From positions 5,614,501 to 5,678,500 of the forward strand of contig NZ_CP029693.1 of assembly GCF_003228315.1 (NCBI RefSeq): a stretch of DNA of 64,000 bases, read 5' to 3'. The position numbers and the translations under genes were made by a program. Numbering within the stretch: position 1 is the stretch's first letter; each line of letters opens with the position of its first letter. The notes beneath the pieces were generated by a model. That model saw nothing but the letters and a program-made list of their open reading frames with translations. It was not told the DNA's origin and did not search any database. This document shows positions 41,244-50,110 of this stretch, in pieces. Source of the stretch: Pseudomonas putida. Lineage in GTDB: Bacteria; Pseudomonadota; Gammaproteobacteria; Pseudomonadales; Pseudomonadaceae.

Positions 41244-44200
41244 TCAATCGAGAGCCAGCACCACGACGCGCTGTCCGGCGCGCACCGCCGAACCCGGTTG
41301 CACGCGGATTTCGCGCACCACGCCAGCGGTGGGCGCAAGTACCGGGATTTCCATCTTCATCGACTCCAGAATCACCAGCACATCGCCGGCCTCGACACGG
41401 CTGCCGATGTCCACCTGCACTTGCCAGAGATTGCCGGCGATGTGGCTGTCGACGCTCATTTCACCGACGGCCAGTGGGGCGTCTTCGCTGGTTTGTGTGG
41501 CGGCTTCTTCGCTCTCGAAGTGCGCCTGGCCGCTGGCGATCCAGCGCTCGCGCTCGGCGTTGAATGCGCCTTGTTGCTGCTCGCGAAAGGCCGCGATGGT
41601 CTGCGCCTCTTGCGCCAAAAACGCCTGGTAATCGGCGAGGTTCAACTGGCTGTGCTCGATATCCAGATCGAAGCGCCCGAGGGGGAAGTCACGACGGATG
41701 CGCAGCAGTTCATCGGCGCTCACCGGGTAGAAACGGATCTGGTCGAAGAAGCGCAGCAGCCAGGGTTTGCCATCGAACGCGGCGACCTCGCGGTAGCGGT
41801 TCCACATCTGCAAGGTCCGACCCACGAACTGATAACCGCCGGGGCCTTCCATGCCGTACACGCACATGTAGGCGCCGCCGATGCCCACCGAGTTTTCCGC
41901 GGTCCAGGTGCGTGCCGGGTTGTATTTGGTGGTCACCAGACGATGCCGCGGATCGAGGGGCGTGGCCACCGGCGCGCCGAGGTAGACATCCCCCAGGCCC
42001 ATCACCAGATAGCTGGCGTCGAACACCGTGCGCTGCACTTCATCGAGGTTCCGCAGGTCGTTGATGCGGCGGATGAACTCCAGGTTGCTCGGGCACCACG
42101 GCGCGTCCTTGCGCACGGTGGTCATGTATTTCTCGATCGCCAACTGGCAGGCCGGGTCGTCCCAGGACAGCGGCAGATGGACGATGCGCGACGGCACTTG
42201 CAGGTCGTTGGCGGCGCACACGGCGTCCCATTCGCCAGCGACGATGCCCAGCAGATCGGCGAGCGGCAGTTGCTCGGGCTGGTAGTGCAGTTGCAGCGAG
42301 CGGATACCGGGTGTGAGGTCGATCACGCCGTGCAGGTTTTTGCCTTCCAGGGCCTGCATGAGGGCGTGGGCGCGGAAGCGTAAAACAAGATCCAGTTCGG
42401 GTGCGCCAATCTCTAGAAGCAGGTGGGTGTCGCCGGAAAGCCTCGCGACCAACCTCGTATCATCCTGCCCAATATCCAACACCACAGGCGACACAAGCCC
42501 CTGCAGGAGCGAGCCTGCTCGTGATTGCGGTGTGTCAGTCACGGTGATGTCGGATGTGAAGCCCTCATCGCGAGCAGGCTCGCTCCTACAGGGGGTAGTC
42601 CATTTCAGGGCGAGATGGCGGGCGGTCTTGAGATCGACAGGATGGAATTGCACCTTGTCCCCGGCCTTGAGCTGCCCCAACTGCCACAGATCTGCCTCGA
42701 TCACCGTCACCGGGCACACGAAGCCGCCCAGGCTCGGCCCATCCGGCCCGAGGATCACCGGCATGTCCCCGGTGAAATCCACCGCGCCAATCGCGTAGGG
42801 ATTGTCGTGAATGTTCGACGGATGCAGCCCGGCCTCGCCACCGTCGGCACGCACCCATTCCGGTTTCGGGCCGATCAGGCGGACACCGGTACGGCTGGAA
42901 TTGAAATGCACTTCCCACTGGGTCGCAAAGAAGGTGCCGATGTAGTTTTCCGTGAAGTACTCCGGTGCACCGTGGGGGCCGTAAATCACCCGGATGTGTC
43001 GCACGGCAGGCAGTTCGCTGACCTGATGCTCAGCCAGTTGCGCGCCATTGCTGCGGTCGTTCAATGCCGGCACATGCAACACATCACCGGTGCGCAAGGC
43101 GCGTCCGCCATGGCCGCCGAACTGGCCGAGGGTGAAGGTGCTTTTGCTGCCCAGATAATCCGGCACTTGCAGACCACCGCGCAGGCACAGGTAGCTGCGT
43201 GCGCCCGCACCGGCGATGGTGCCCAGGCTCAAGGTCGCGCCGGCGGGAATCAGCAACGCCGTGTTCATGGCGACGGTTCCACCGTTCAACGTCAGCGGGA
43301 TCGCTGCGCCGGTTACCGCCACCACGGCCGCGCAATTAAAGCGCAGCATGGGTCCGCTCATGGTGATTTCCAGCGCGGCGGCACCTTCTTCATTACCGAG
43401 CAAAAGATTACCCAGCCGCAGGGCGCGACTGTCCATCGGTCCCGAAGGCGGCACGCCCACGGCCCAGTAACCCAGGCGACCGGGGTAGTCCTGGACGCTG
43501 GTCTGGGTGCCGGCGCTGAGCACTTCAAAAGTGTTGGACTGATAGATCAGGTTTTCCAGGCAACGGGTCCACGGCTGGCCGCTGGCGAACGGCGCATCGA
43601 GCAAAATCTGCCGCAGGTAATCGCGGTTGGTTTCCACCCCGTAGAGCAGGCTGTCGCCCAGCGCCTGATGCAGATCGGCGCGGGCTGCTTCGCGGGTTGG
43701 CGCCCAACTGATGACCTTGGCGATCATCGGGTCGAAGTACGGCGGGATCTCGCACCCGGCCTCCACCCAGGTGTCGATGCGCAAGTGCTTGCCATCGGCA
43801 GCGGGGAAATTCACGGCGGTAAGCAGGCCGGGGCTCGGCTGGAAATCACGGCCCGGATCTTCTGCATACAGACGTGCCTGGATCGCATGGCCGTCGGCTT
43901 TCAAACCCTGGCTCAGTACGTTCAACGGCGGCAGATCACCGGCCGCCAACTCGATCATCCAGCGCACCAGATCCACGCCCCACACCTGTTCGGTGACTCC
44001 GTGCTCCACCTGCAAACGGGTGTTCACTTCGAGGAAGTAGAAGCGCTGGTCATCACTGTCGAACACGAATTCCACGGTGCCGGCACTGCGATAGTTCACC
44101 GCCTTGGCCAGCTTGATCGCCGCTGCGCACAGTTCATCGGCCATGCCTTCAGGCAGGTTGGGTGCCGGGGTTTCTTCGAGGACTTTCTGATTGCGCCGTT

Positions 44201-44891
44201 GCACCGAGCAATCGCGCACGCCGAGAGCGATCACTTCACCTTGGCCGTCACCGAACACCTGCACTTCCAGATGCCGGGCGCGCTGGATGTATTTCTCGAT
44301 GAACACGCCAGCGTCACTGAAGTTGTTCTGCCCCAGGCGTTTGACCGCTTCGAAGGACTCGCTCAACTCGGCGGCGTCGCGGCACACACGCATGCCGATG
44401 CCACCACCGCCGGCGGTGCTTTTGAGCATCACCGGATAACCGACCTGTTCGCCGGCGAGCAGCGCGGTTTCGAGGCTGTCGAGCAGTTCGGTGCCTTCGA
44501 GCATCGGCACGTCGTGTTGCCTGGCCAGGGCGCGGGCGGTGTGCTTGAGGCCGAATACCCGCAGTTGCTCGGGTGTCGGGCCGATGAAGGCGATGCCGGC
44601 CGCTTCACAGGCTTGGGCAAACGCGGCGTTTTCCGAGAGAAAGCCATAGCCGGGGTGGATCGCCGTGGCGCCACTGGCTTTGGCTATGGCGAGGATTTTT
44701 TCCACCGCCAGATAAGTACCGGCAGCCGCGCCTTCACCCAGGCTGTGGGCTTCATCGGCTTGCAGGATATGCAGGCTGGCGGCATCGGCTTCGGAGTAAA
44801 CGGCGACGCCCGGGACTTGCAGTTCACGCAAGGTGCGCAGGATGCGACAGGCGATGGCGCCACGGTTGGCAATCAGGACTTTTTCGAACAT
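41244..44891 (-). CDS. Biotin-dependent guanidine/urea carboxylase with in-frame REPIN
   Basis: A 1215-residue carboxylase. Domains in order: biotin carboxylase (1-450, MFEKVLIANRGAIACRILRT, STAGGGGIGMRV), carboxyltransferase of KipA-then-KipI type (about 470-1050) and a C-terminal biotinyl domain with ESMKMEIPV. Families annotated as urea carboxylase under a guanidine-I riboswitch act on guanidine, making carboxyguanidine, and the riboswitch upstream favours that here. Residues about 766-797 (PCRSEPARDEGF to SRAGSLLQG) are encoded by a REPIN inserted in frame in the linker between the two carboxyltransferase halves; the reading frame remains open. ATG at 44891 is canonical. Confidence 0.9.
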   Translation of the reverse strand: MFEKVLIANRGAIACRILRTLRELQVPGVAVYSEADAASLHILQADEAHSLGEGAAAGTYLAVEKILAIAKASGATAIHPGYGFLSENAAFAQACEAAGIAFIGPTPEQLRVFGLKHTARALARQHDVPMLEGTELLDSLETALLAGEQVGYPVMLKSTAGGGGIGMRVCRDAAELSESFEAVKRLGQNNFSDAGVFIEKYIQRARHLEVQVFGDGQGEVIALGVRDCSVQRRNQKVLEETPAPNLPEGMADELCAAAIKLAKAVNYRSAGTVEFVFDSDDQRFYFLEVNTRLQVEHGVTEQVWGVDLVRWMIELAAGDLPPLNVLSQGLKADGHAIQARLYAEDPGRDFQPSPGLLTAVNFPAADGKHLRIDTWVEAGCEIPPYFDPMIAKVISWAPTREAARADLHQALGDSLLYGVETNRDYLRQILLDAPFASGQPWTRCLENLIYQSNTFEVLSAGTQTSVQDYPGRLGYWAVGVPPSGPMDSRALRLGNLLLGNEEGAAALEITMSGPMLRFNCAAVVAVTGAAIPLTLNGGTVAMNTALLIPAGATLSLGTIAGAGARSYLCLRGGLQVPDYLGSKSTFTLGQFGGHGGRALRTGDVLHVPALNDRSNGAQLAEHQVSELPAVRHIRVIYGPHGAPEYFTENYIGTFFATQWEVHFNSSRTGVRLIGPKPEWVRADGGEAGLHPSNIHDNPYAIGAVDFTGDMPVILGPDGPSLGGFVCPVTVIEADLWQLGQLKAGDKVQFHPVDLKTARHLALKWTTPCRSEPARDEGFTSDITVTDTPQSRAGSLLQGLVSPVVLDIGQDDTRLVARLSGDTHLLLEIGAPELDLVLRFRAHALMQALEGKNLHGVIDLTPGIRSLQLHYQPEQLPLADLLGIVAGEWDAVCAANDLQVPSRIVHLPLSWDDPACQLAIEKYMTTVRKDAPWCPSNLEFIRRINDLRNLDEVQRTVFDASYLVMGLGDVYLGAPVATPLDPRHRLVTTKYNPARTWTAENSVGIGGAYMCVYGMEGPGGYQFVGRTLQMWNRYREVAAFDGKPWLLRFFDQIRFYPVSADELLRIRRDFPLGRFDLDIEHSQLNLADYQAFLAQEAQTIAAFREQQQGAFNAERERWIASGQAHFESEEAATQTSEDAPLAVGEMSVDSHIAGNLWQVQVDIGSRVEAGDVLVILESMKMEIPVLAPTAGVVREIRVQPGSAVRAGQRVVVLALD
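42499..42595. repeat. REPIN inside the carboxylase gene
   Basis: CCCTGCAGGAGCGAGCCTGC on the left and ATCGCGAGCAGGCTCGCTCC on the right form the standard inverted pair. It is translated as part of the carboxylase without a stop. The left half has two mutations from the family consensus, so it is not brand new. Confidence 0.92.
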
Positions 44892-44940
44892 GGCATGACC
44901 CCTGGAGGGGATGCGGGCCGTCCCGCAGTTTTTCGATGAG

Positions 44941-44960
44941 CGCCGGGGTCGTCCCCGGCG
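44941..44960 (-). other. Stem-loop in the operon between the DUF1989 gene and the carboxylase
   Basis: CGCCGGGG and CCCCGGCG pair exactly around TCGT. No T-run follows, so it is more likely to affect mRNA stability than to terminate. Confidence 0.45.
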
Positions 44961-44993
44961 GCAGAATCCATTTACTTGAGCACACCGCCGAAC

Positions 44994-45098
44994 CCCTGTA
45001 GGAGCGAGCCTGCTCGCGATGGTCGTGAACGATGACGCGCACATCCAGATGCCCAGCGGTGGCTTCGCGTTTTTCGCGAGCAGGCTCGCTCCTACAGT
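44994..45098. repeat. REPIN, GGAGCGAGCCTGCTCGCGA family
   Basis: Inverted pair CCTGTAGGAGCGAGCCTGCT / AGGCTCGCTCCTACAG inside the guanidine operon, in the 292-bp gap between the DUF1989 gene and the carboxylase. It could stabilise the upstream part of the message. Confidence 0.9.
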
Positions 45099-45183
45099 GG
45101 AGGGTGGTGGTCTTGAGGTTTTAGGCACTGCCCCGAACGGGCCTGGCACAGGGCAAACAACCAGTGACGCAACCGCGCGAATT

Positions 45184-45825
45184 TCAGTTCCATACCAACA
45201 GCTCCGCAGGGGTCGGGTTGTAGGCGTTGCATGGGTTGTTCAGTTGCGGGCAGTTGGAAATCAGCACGATCACGTCCATCTCGGCGCGCAGGTCGACGTA
45301 CTTGCCCGGTGCGGAAATCCCGTCTTCGAAGGTCAGCCCGCCGTCGGCGGTGACCGGTACGTTCATGAAGAAGTTGATGTTCGGCCCGATATCACCCTTG
45401 CCCAGTCGCCCATCGTGGACGCAGGCGCGCAGGTAGTTGTCGCGGCAGCTGTGCATGTAGCGTTTTTCCAGGGCGTAGCGCACGGTGTTGCTCTCTTGCG
45501 CGCAGGCGCCACCCAGGGTGTCGTGGCGCCCGCAGGTGTCGTCGACGATGGTCAGCATCGGTTTGCCGAGGTTGGAATACAGCACGCTGCCGGTGCTCAG
45601 GTAGACGCTGTTCTGCCGGCGCAGGGTGCGTTGCACGTCGTAGCGTTCTTTCGGGTTGGCGAGGCTGTAGAACAGCGTATCGACCGCCTGATTGCCTTCC
45701 AGGTCGAGGATGCGCAGGGTCTGGCCGGCCTTGACCTCCATCAGCCAGGGTTCGCCGGCGGGGATGGTGGCGCGGTAGATCGCGGCTTCGGGTTGCTTGG
45801 CAGCGGTAGCGAGTGCAAGTGACAT
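45184..45825 (-). CDS. DUF1989 protein, carboxyguanidine deiminase subunit (urea-carboxylase-associated type 2)
   Basis: A 213-residue protein with RILDLEGNQAVDTLFYSLAN, TIVDDTCGRHDTLGGACAQE and GPNINFFMNVPVTADGG, hallmarks of the longer-known urea-carboxylase-associated proteins. Two such proteins together form carboxyguanidine deiminase, which converts carboxyguanidine to allophanate plus ammonia; this is established for guanidine-riboswitch operons of Pseudomonas. Cysteines and histidines in DDTCGRHD are likely metal or catalytic residues. It lies 11 bp after its partner gene, so both come from one message. Which published subunit letter applies I cannot say. Confidence 0.88.
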   Translation of the reverse strand: MSLALATAAKQPEAAIYRATIPAGEPWLMEVKAGQTLRILDLEGNQAVDTLFYSLANPKERYDVQRTLRRQNSVYLSTGSVLYSNLGKPMLTIVDDTCGRHDTLGGACAQESNTVRYALEKRYMHSCRDNYLRACVHDGRLGKGDIGPNINFFMNVPVTADGGLTFEDGISAPGKYVDLRAEMDVIVLISNCPQLNNPCNAYNPTPAELLVWN

Positions 45826-45836
45826 GGCAACGATCC

Positions 45837-46562
45837 TCAGGCGAACAGGCGGTCGGTGTTGATGAAGCCGCGCTCGTTTTCCGGGCGCGAAGTACGGCAG
45901 TGTTCGGCGACGCTGGGGTCGGCGTTCATCCAGCTGAGCTTCAAGGGTTTCGGTGCGTATTGCGGCGAGGGATCCATCGGGTGTTGCAGGGCGGTGAGCA
46001 CCACCAGCGTGTCCATCGGCGCGTACAACTCGATGTAGTCGCCGGCCTTGGAGTTGCCTTCGACAAAGTGGAAACGTCCGTCTTCATCGACGTTCACCCG
46101 GCTGAACAGGTTGAGCGTCATCAGCAGGTCGGACAGGCCCAAACCCCACTTGCCCAGCTCTACGAGCAGGTTGTCGGTGCCGTTGCGAAAGAAGCCGTTG
46201 CGCAGCTCCTGATAGCGCCCGGCGCCGTATTTTTCCGCGACTTCCTCGGCGCACAGCACACCGCCGAGGCTGTCACTCCAGCCGCAGGTGTCGGCGGTGA
46301 TCGCTGCCAACACGCGGCCCATGTCCGAGTACAGGCAATGGCCCGTTGTGAGCTTGGCGGTGTGCTGGCATTTAAGGCTGTCGGGCAGGTTCAGGCGCTC
46401 GGTTTTTTCGTTGGCATTGAGCAACGTCAGGCTGACATTGGCGCCGCCACGAATATCGGTCAGGCGCAGCAATTGGCCGCGCTTGAGCACGAATGAACGA
46501 TGGCCGCCACCGGGAAGCATTTCTTCGGCGAAGGGCGGGAACAGTTGGGTTGAATCAGTCAT
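45837..46562 (-). CDS. DUF1989 protein, carboxyguanidine deiminase subunit (urea-carboxylase-associated type 1)
   Basis: A 241-residue paralogue of the next gene: LRLTDIRGGANVSLTLLNAN, AITADTCGWSDSLGGVLCAE and LMTLNLFSRVNVDEDGRFHF line up with its DDTCGRHDTLGG and NINFFMNV blocks. The pair should work as a heteromeric deiminase. The gene starts 12 bp after the ATPase gene of the transporter. The start at 46562, with GAGGAA before it, gives the usual N-terminus. Confidence 0.88.
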   Translation of the reverse strand: MTDSTQLFPPFAEEMLPGGGHRSFVLKRGQLLRLTDIRGGANVSLTLLNANEKTERLNLPDSLKCQHTAKLTTGHCLYSDMGRVLAAITADTCGWSDSLGGVLCAEEVAEKYGAGRYQELRNGFFRNGTDNLLVELGKWGLGLSDLLMTLNLFSRVNVDEDGRFHFVEGNSKAGDYIELYAPMDTLVVLTALQHPMDPSPQYAPKPLKLSWMNADPSVAEHCRTSRPENERGFINTDRLFA

Positions 46563-46574
46563 TTGCAGATTCCT

Positions 46575-47363
46575 CTAAGCGATACGAAGCGTGCCTGCCA
46601 ATGGCGCCGGCAGGGCGTCGACGGCGGCGCGGCTGGCGCGGCGGTCGCTGTTCAAAGGGATGTCGTAGGTGATGCGCGCGCCATAGGCGCCGGGGGCGTG
46701 CGGGTCGAGGCGGACCTTGTCGAACACCAGCAAGCGGGTGCCGAGGCTGAAACCTTCGGACAGGTCGTGGGTGACCATGAATACGGTCAGCCGGGTCTCG
46801 CGCCACAGCTCCAGGAGCAAGGCGTGCATGTCTTTGCGAATGCCCGGATCGAGGGCGCCGAACGGCTCGTCGAGCAGCAGCACGCGGGGTTTCATGATCA
46901 GCGCCTGGGCGATGGCCAGTCGTTGCTGCATGCCACCGGACAACTGCGCCGGGTACTTGTCCAGCGAGTGGCCGAGGCCGACTTTGTGCAGCAGCACCGA
47001 GGCCTGTTCGCGGGCCTGTTTTTTAGCGCTGCCAAACAGCCGGCCAAGCAGTGGCGAACGCGGCAATTCAAGACCCAGGGCGACGTTGTCCAGCACGCTC
47101 AGGTGTGGGAACACCGAGTAGCGCTGGAACACCACGCCACGGCTGGCGTCCGGTTCTGCGGTCAGTGGTTGGCCGTCGAGGAGGATCTCGCCGCGACTGG
47201 CTTTTTCCTGACCGAGCAACAAGCGCAGGAAGGTCGATTTACCGCAGCCGGAAGCGCCGACGAGTGTGCAGAACTCACCTTCGTTGACGTTCAGGTTCAG
47301 GCCTTCCAGCACGACTTGATCGGCGTATTGCTGCCAGACGTTCTTGACGGTGATGAAGCTCAT
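46575..47363 (-). CDS. ABC transporter ATP-binding protein (guanidine uptake, predicted)
   Basis: A 262-residue ATPase of the nitrate/taurine group. Walker A is GASGCGKST near residues 36-44, the signature is LSGGMQQRLA and Walker B VLLLDEPFGALD. Its start overlaps the permease stop by 4 bases. Position between the riboswitch-controlled binding protein/permease and the deiminase genes assigns it to guanidine import. Confidence 0.92.
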   Translation of the reverse strand: MSFITVKNVWQQYADQVVLEGLNLNVNEGEFCTLVGASGCGKSTFLRLLLGQEKASRGEILLDGQPLTAEPDASRGVVFQRYSVFPHLSVLDNVALGLELPRSPLLGRLFGSAKKQAREQASVLLHKVGLGHSLDKYPAQLSGGMQQRLAIAQALIMKPRVLLLDEPFGALDPGIRKDMHALLLELWRETRLTVFMVTHDLSEGFSLGTRLLVFDKVRLDPHAPGAYGARITYDIPLNSDRRASRAAVDALPAPLAGTLRIA

Positions 47364-48175
47364 TTGGCGGCCCCCTCATACCAGGGGAACGCACGGCGGG
47401 TCAGGTATTTGAGCCCCCAATCCATCAGCCAGGCGAGCAGGGTGATCCACACCACGTAGGGCAAAATCACGTCCATCGCCAGATAACGCCGCACCAGGAA
47501 AATTCGATAGCCGAGACCGTCGGTGGAGGCGATGGCTTCGGCGGCGATCAGGAACAACCACGCCGAGCCGAGCATCAGCCGCAAAGAGATCAACAGGCGC
47601 GGCAGCAATTGCGGCAGCACCACGCGCAGCATCAAAGTCCAGGTCGAGGCACCGAGGGTCTGGGCCTTGATCAGCAACTCCACGGGAATTTCCCGGGCGC
47701 GCTGTTCCAGATCACGGGCCAGGGCCGGGGTGATGCCGATCACGATCAGCATCACTTTCGACAACTCACCCAGGCCAAAGACGATGAACAGGATCGGCAG
47801 GATCGCCAGCGGCGGCACCATCGACAGCATCGTCAGCAGTGGCGACAACGGCGCGCCGAACAGCGGCAGGGTGCCGGCGGCGATACCCAGGCACAGCCCG
47901 GCGAGCGCGCTGATGCCCAGGCCGATGGCCAGGCGTTGCAGGCTGGAGGCGGTGTCTTGCCACAGTAGATATTCGCCGGTGCGGCTGTCGGCGACGAAGG
48001 CCACGCGTTTCACCGCATCGGTCATTTGCACGGCGCTGGGCAGCAGCTTGTCGTTGGGGTTGTCCATCAGCCGTTCGGCCGAGCCCATGAAGTAGGCGAG
48101 CAGCACTAGGGCGAACGGCAGGATCACCAGCAACAGGCGACTCGGGCGATCCGGGTGGCGATTGATCAGGCGCAT
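47360..48175 (-). CDS. ABC transporter permease (guanidine uptake, predicted)
   Basis: A 271-residue inner-membrane protein with six predicted helices and the EAA-type loop GASTWTLMLRVVLPQLLPRLLI typical of SsuC/TauC/NrtB permeases. It lies 15 bp after the binding-protein gene. The cytoplasmic loop contacts the ATPase encoded next. Confidence 0.92.
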   Translation of the reverse strand: MRLINRHPDRPSRLLLVILPFALVLLAYFMGSAERLMDNPNDKLLPSAVQMTDAVKRVAFVADSRTGEYLLWQDTASSLQRLAIGLGISALAGLCLGIAAGTLPLFGAPLSPLLTMLSMVPPLAILPILFIVFGLGELSKVMLIVIGITPALARDLEQRAREIPVELLIKAQTLGASTWTLMLRVVLPQLLPRLLISLRLMLGSAWLFLIAAEAIASTDGLGYRIFLVRRYLAMDVILPYVVWITLLAWLMDWGLKYLTRRAFPWYEGAAK

Positions 48176-48190
48176 GGCCAGGTCCTCTTG

Positions 48191-49258
48191 TTACAGCTTG
48201 GCGTCGGCAGCCATCTGCACGTAGCTGGGGTCGAAGCGCAGCTTGAGGTTGCCCTTGTCACCGCTGGTCACGCCGTTGGCGAAGGCCATGCCGACGGCGC
48301 TGGTGTCTTTGGCGCCTTCACCCAGCAAACCGTGCTGGAACGAGAATTCGGCGACCTTGCGCATGGTTTCCGGCAGTTGCTTGCTGGTGCTGAACGCGAG
48401 GGCTTCCTTGGGCGTGGCGAACAATTTGGTGGTGTCCAGTTGCGCCTGGAAACCGGCCAGGTCGGTGCCCGAAGCCTTGGCCATATGTTCGAGCGCGGCG
48501 TTGCTGGCGGCGTTTTTCGCGTTCATCAACTCGACCACTTCGAACCAGGCACCGGTCAGTGCCTTGCCCAGGGCCGGGTTGTCTTTGAGGGTCTGGGAGT
48601 TGACCACCATCATGTCCATGATTTCGCCGGGGATCTGGCTGGAGTTGAAGACTTCAGTCACCGCAGGCTTGGCCTTGATGTCCGAGAGCATCGGGTTCCA
48701 GGTGGTGACAGCGTTGACCTGAGCGGTGTTGAAGGCCGCCGAGATGTCGGCGTCGGAGGTGTTGACCACTTTCAGGTCTTTTTCGGTGAGGTCCACCGAG
48801 TCCAGGGCGCGGGCCAGCAGGTAATGGGAGACCGACAACTCCACCAGATTGACGTCCATGCCCTTGAGGTCGGCGACTTTCTTGCCTTCGCCCTTGAGCA
48901 CGATGCCGTCGTTGCCATTGGAGAAATCGCTGACGATCAGTGCGGTGCTGTCGACGCCACCGGCGGCTGGGATGGTCAGTGCATCCATGTTGGTCATGGT
49001 GCAGCCGTCGAACTGGCCGGCGGTGTACTGGTTGATGGATTCGACGTAGTCGTTGAGCTGCACCACATCGATCTTGATGCCGTACTTCTTCGCCCATTTA
49101 TCGACGATGCCCTGGCTGCCGGCATATTCCCAGGGCATCCAGCCGGCATAGATCGTCCAGCAGACGCTGAAGTGGTCTTTCTGTGCGGCATGGGATTGGG
49201 TGCTGAGCAATGCTGCAAACGCAGCGGCGAGGAGGGCGGGGAAACGTAGTCGGGACAT
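48191..49258 (-). CDS. ABC transporter substrate-binding protein (guanidine uptake, predicted)
   Basis: A 355-residue periplasmic protein with signal peptide MSRLRFPALLAAAFAALLST (cleavage near HAA). The mature start, HFSVCWTIYAGWMPWEYAGS, and NQYTAGQFDGCTMTNMDAL follow NrtA/TauA-type binding proteins, with Trp and Asp residues fit for a small cation. It is the first gene after the guanidine-I riboswitch. GGAG lies 8 bases before the ATG and is the element predicted to be masked without ligand. Confidence 0.92.
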   Translation of the reverse strand: MSRLRFPALLAAAFAALLSTQSHAAQKDHFSVCWTIYAGWMPWEYAGSQGIVDKWAKKYGIKIDVVQLNDYVESINQYTAGQFDGCTMTNMDALTIPAAGGVDSTALIVSDFSNGNDGIVLKGEGKKVADLKGMDVNLVELSVSHYLLARALDSVDLTEKDLKVVNTSDADISAAFNTAQVNAVTTWNPMLSDIKAKPAVTEVFNSSQIPGEIMDMMVVNSQTLKDNPALGKALTGAWFEVVELMNAKNAASNAALEHMAKASGTDLAGFQAQLDTTKLFATPKEALAFSTSKQLPETMRKVAEFSFQHGLLGEGAKDTSAVGMAFANGVTSGDKGNLKLRFDPSYVQMAADAKL

Positions 49259-49266
49259 CTCGGATT

Positions 49267-49276
49267 CTCCAGTTGA
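49267..49276 (-). promoter_or_regulatory. Shine-Dalgarno element complementary to the aptamer
   Basis: In the RNA, TCAACTGGAG here includes the GGAG of the first gene and is the exact complement of CTCCAGTTGA inside the aptamer (49352-49361). The pairing would sequester the ribosome site when the aptamer is not folded, predicting translational control. Confidence 0.6.
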
Positions 49277-49317
49277 TCAAGGGCGGGCAGAAGGCAACGC
49301 GGCACCGCGAACGGTGG

Positions 49318-49412
49318 CTTGTCTCCCGGGCTTTTGTCCCGCCGTGTAACCTCAACTGGAGGTCGCCAACTCTCGGACCAGTCACTCGCCAGTGCGAGCC
49401 GGAACCCTAGTC
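49318..49412 (-). ncRNA. Guanidine-I (ykkC) riboswitch
   Basis: Read leftward, the leader contains all conserved blocks in order: CTAGGGTTCCG, TGGTCCGAGAG, ACACGG, and GGGACAAAAGCCCGGGAGA. This is the ykkC class that binds guanidinium. It lies 60 bp before the binding-protein start and therefore heads the transporter-deiminase-carboxylase-hydrolase operon. Binding guanidine is expected to turn expression on. Confidence 0.95.
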
Positions 49413-49697
49413 AGCCATTGCAAATTGTGGTGCCGCGAACCTGTGATGACTCCTGCACGGCTTTGCTAAAGCGAGAGCCGTGCCAAGTCGGCGCAAGTGC
49501 TCTGGCGCGGGGATTACGCGATTGATGACTGGAGAAGGGGAGGCCGTGTTGCCTTTTGATGGTGCGTCGACGCACTGCAATGGGACGTGTCGGCCGCTGA
49601 TCTGAAGGTTGCTGGCGCGATGCACTTGCTCGGCGTTTTCGAGTCAAAACAGGTATCGGTCGGCTTGTCTCGGCCGGAGGTCTTTCAGGAGGCCGCC

Positions 49698-49943
49698 ATG
49701 TTTCGTCGATTGTTGTTCGCCGCTGTATTGGGTCTTGGTTTGTCCGGCTGCTATTACTATGCCGGTGACTATGACTACTACTCCTCGCCTTACTACTACC
49801 CCGGCTACGCGCCGTATTCCTACTACTACGGTCCGCGTTATTACTACGGCGGCCCGCGGTTTTATGGCGGCTATCGCTATTACTCCTGCTGCGGGCACGG
49901 CGCGCGTTATTACGGCGGTGGATATCACCACGGCCACCATTAA
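49698..49943 (+). CDS. Tyr/Gly-rich small lipoprotein
   Basis: An 81-residue protein. The lipoprotein signal ends GLGLSGC (Cys18); the mature part is nearly all Tyr, Gly, Pro and Ser (YYYAGDYDYY, YYYPGYAPYSYYY), with two cysteines in YYSCCGHG and a His-rich end (GGYHHGHH). TTTCAGGAGG lies before the ATG. It resembles low-complexity outer-membrane lipoproteins; no function is recognised. The His tail could bind metal. A similar gene follows 167 bp on. Confidence 0.8.
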   Translation: MFRRLLFAAVLGLGLSGCYYYAGDYDYYSSPYYYPGYAPYSYYYGPRYYYGGPRFYGGYRYYSCCGHGARYYGGGYHHGHH

Positions 49944-50110
49944 TCGGCGCGTGAATGGATGAAAAACCTTTCATCGGCGAGATGTTTCAACTTGTTTCCG
50001 GAACGCACCAGATTCCGAATCCAGTGTCAGATATTGTGACAGTCACTGAATGATCGGCTGTCGCCTGCCAGCGTCGCTGGTGCGGCTCACTCGCGGTCCA
50101 GGAGGCCGCC

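Noticed and set aside
42525..44939. 804-residue rightward frame opposite the carboxylase
   Set aside because: Antisense to clear biotin carboxylase and carboxyltransferase domains; composition typical of shadows.
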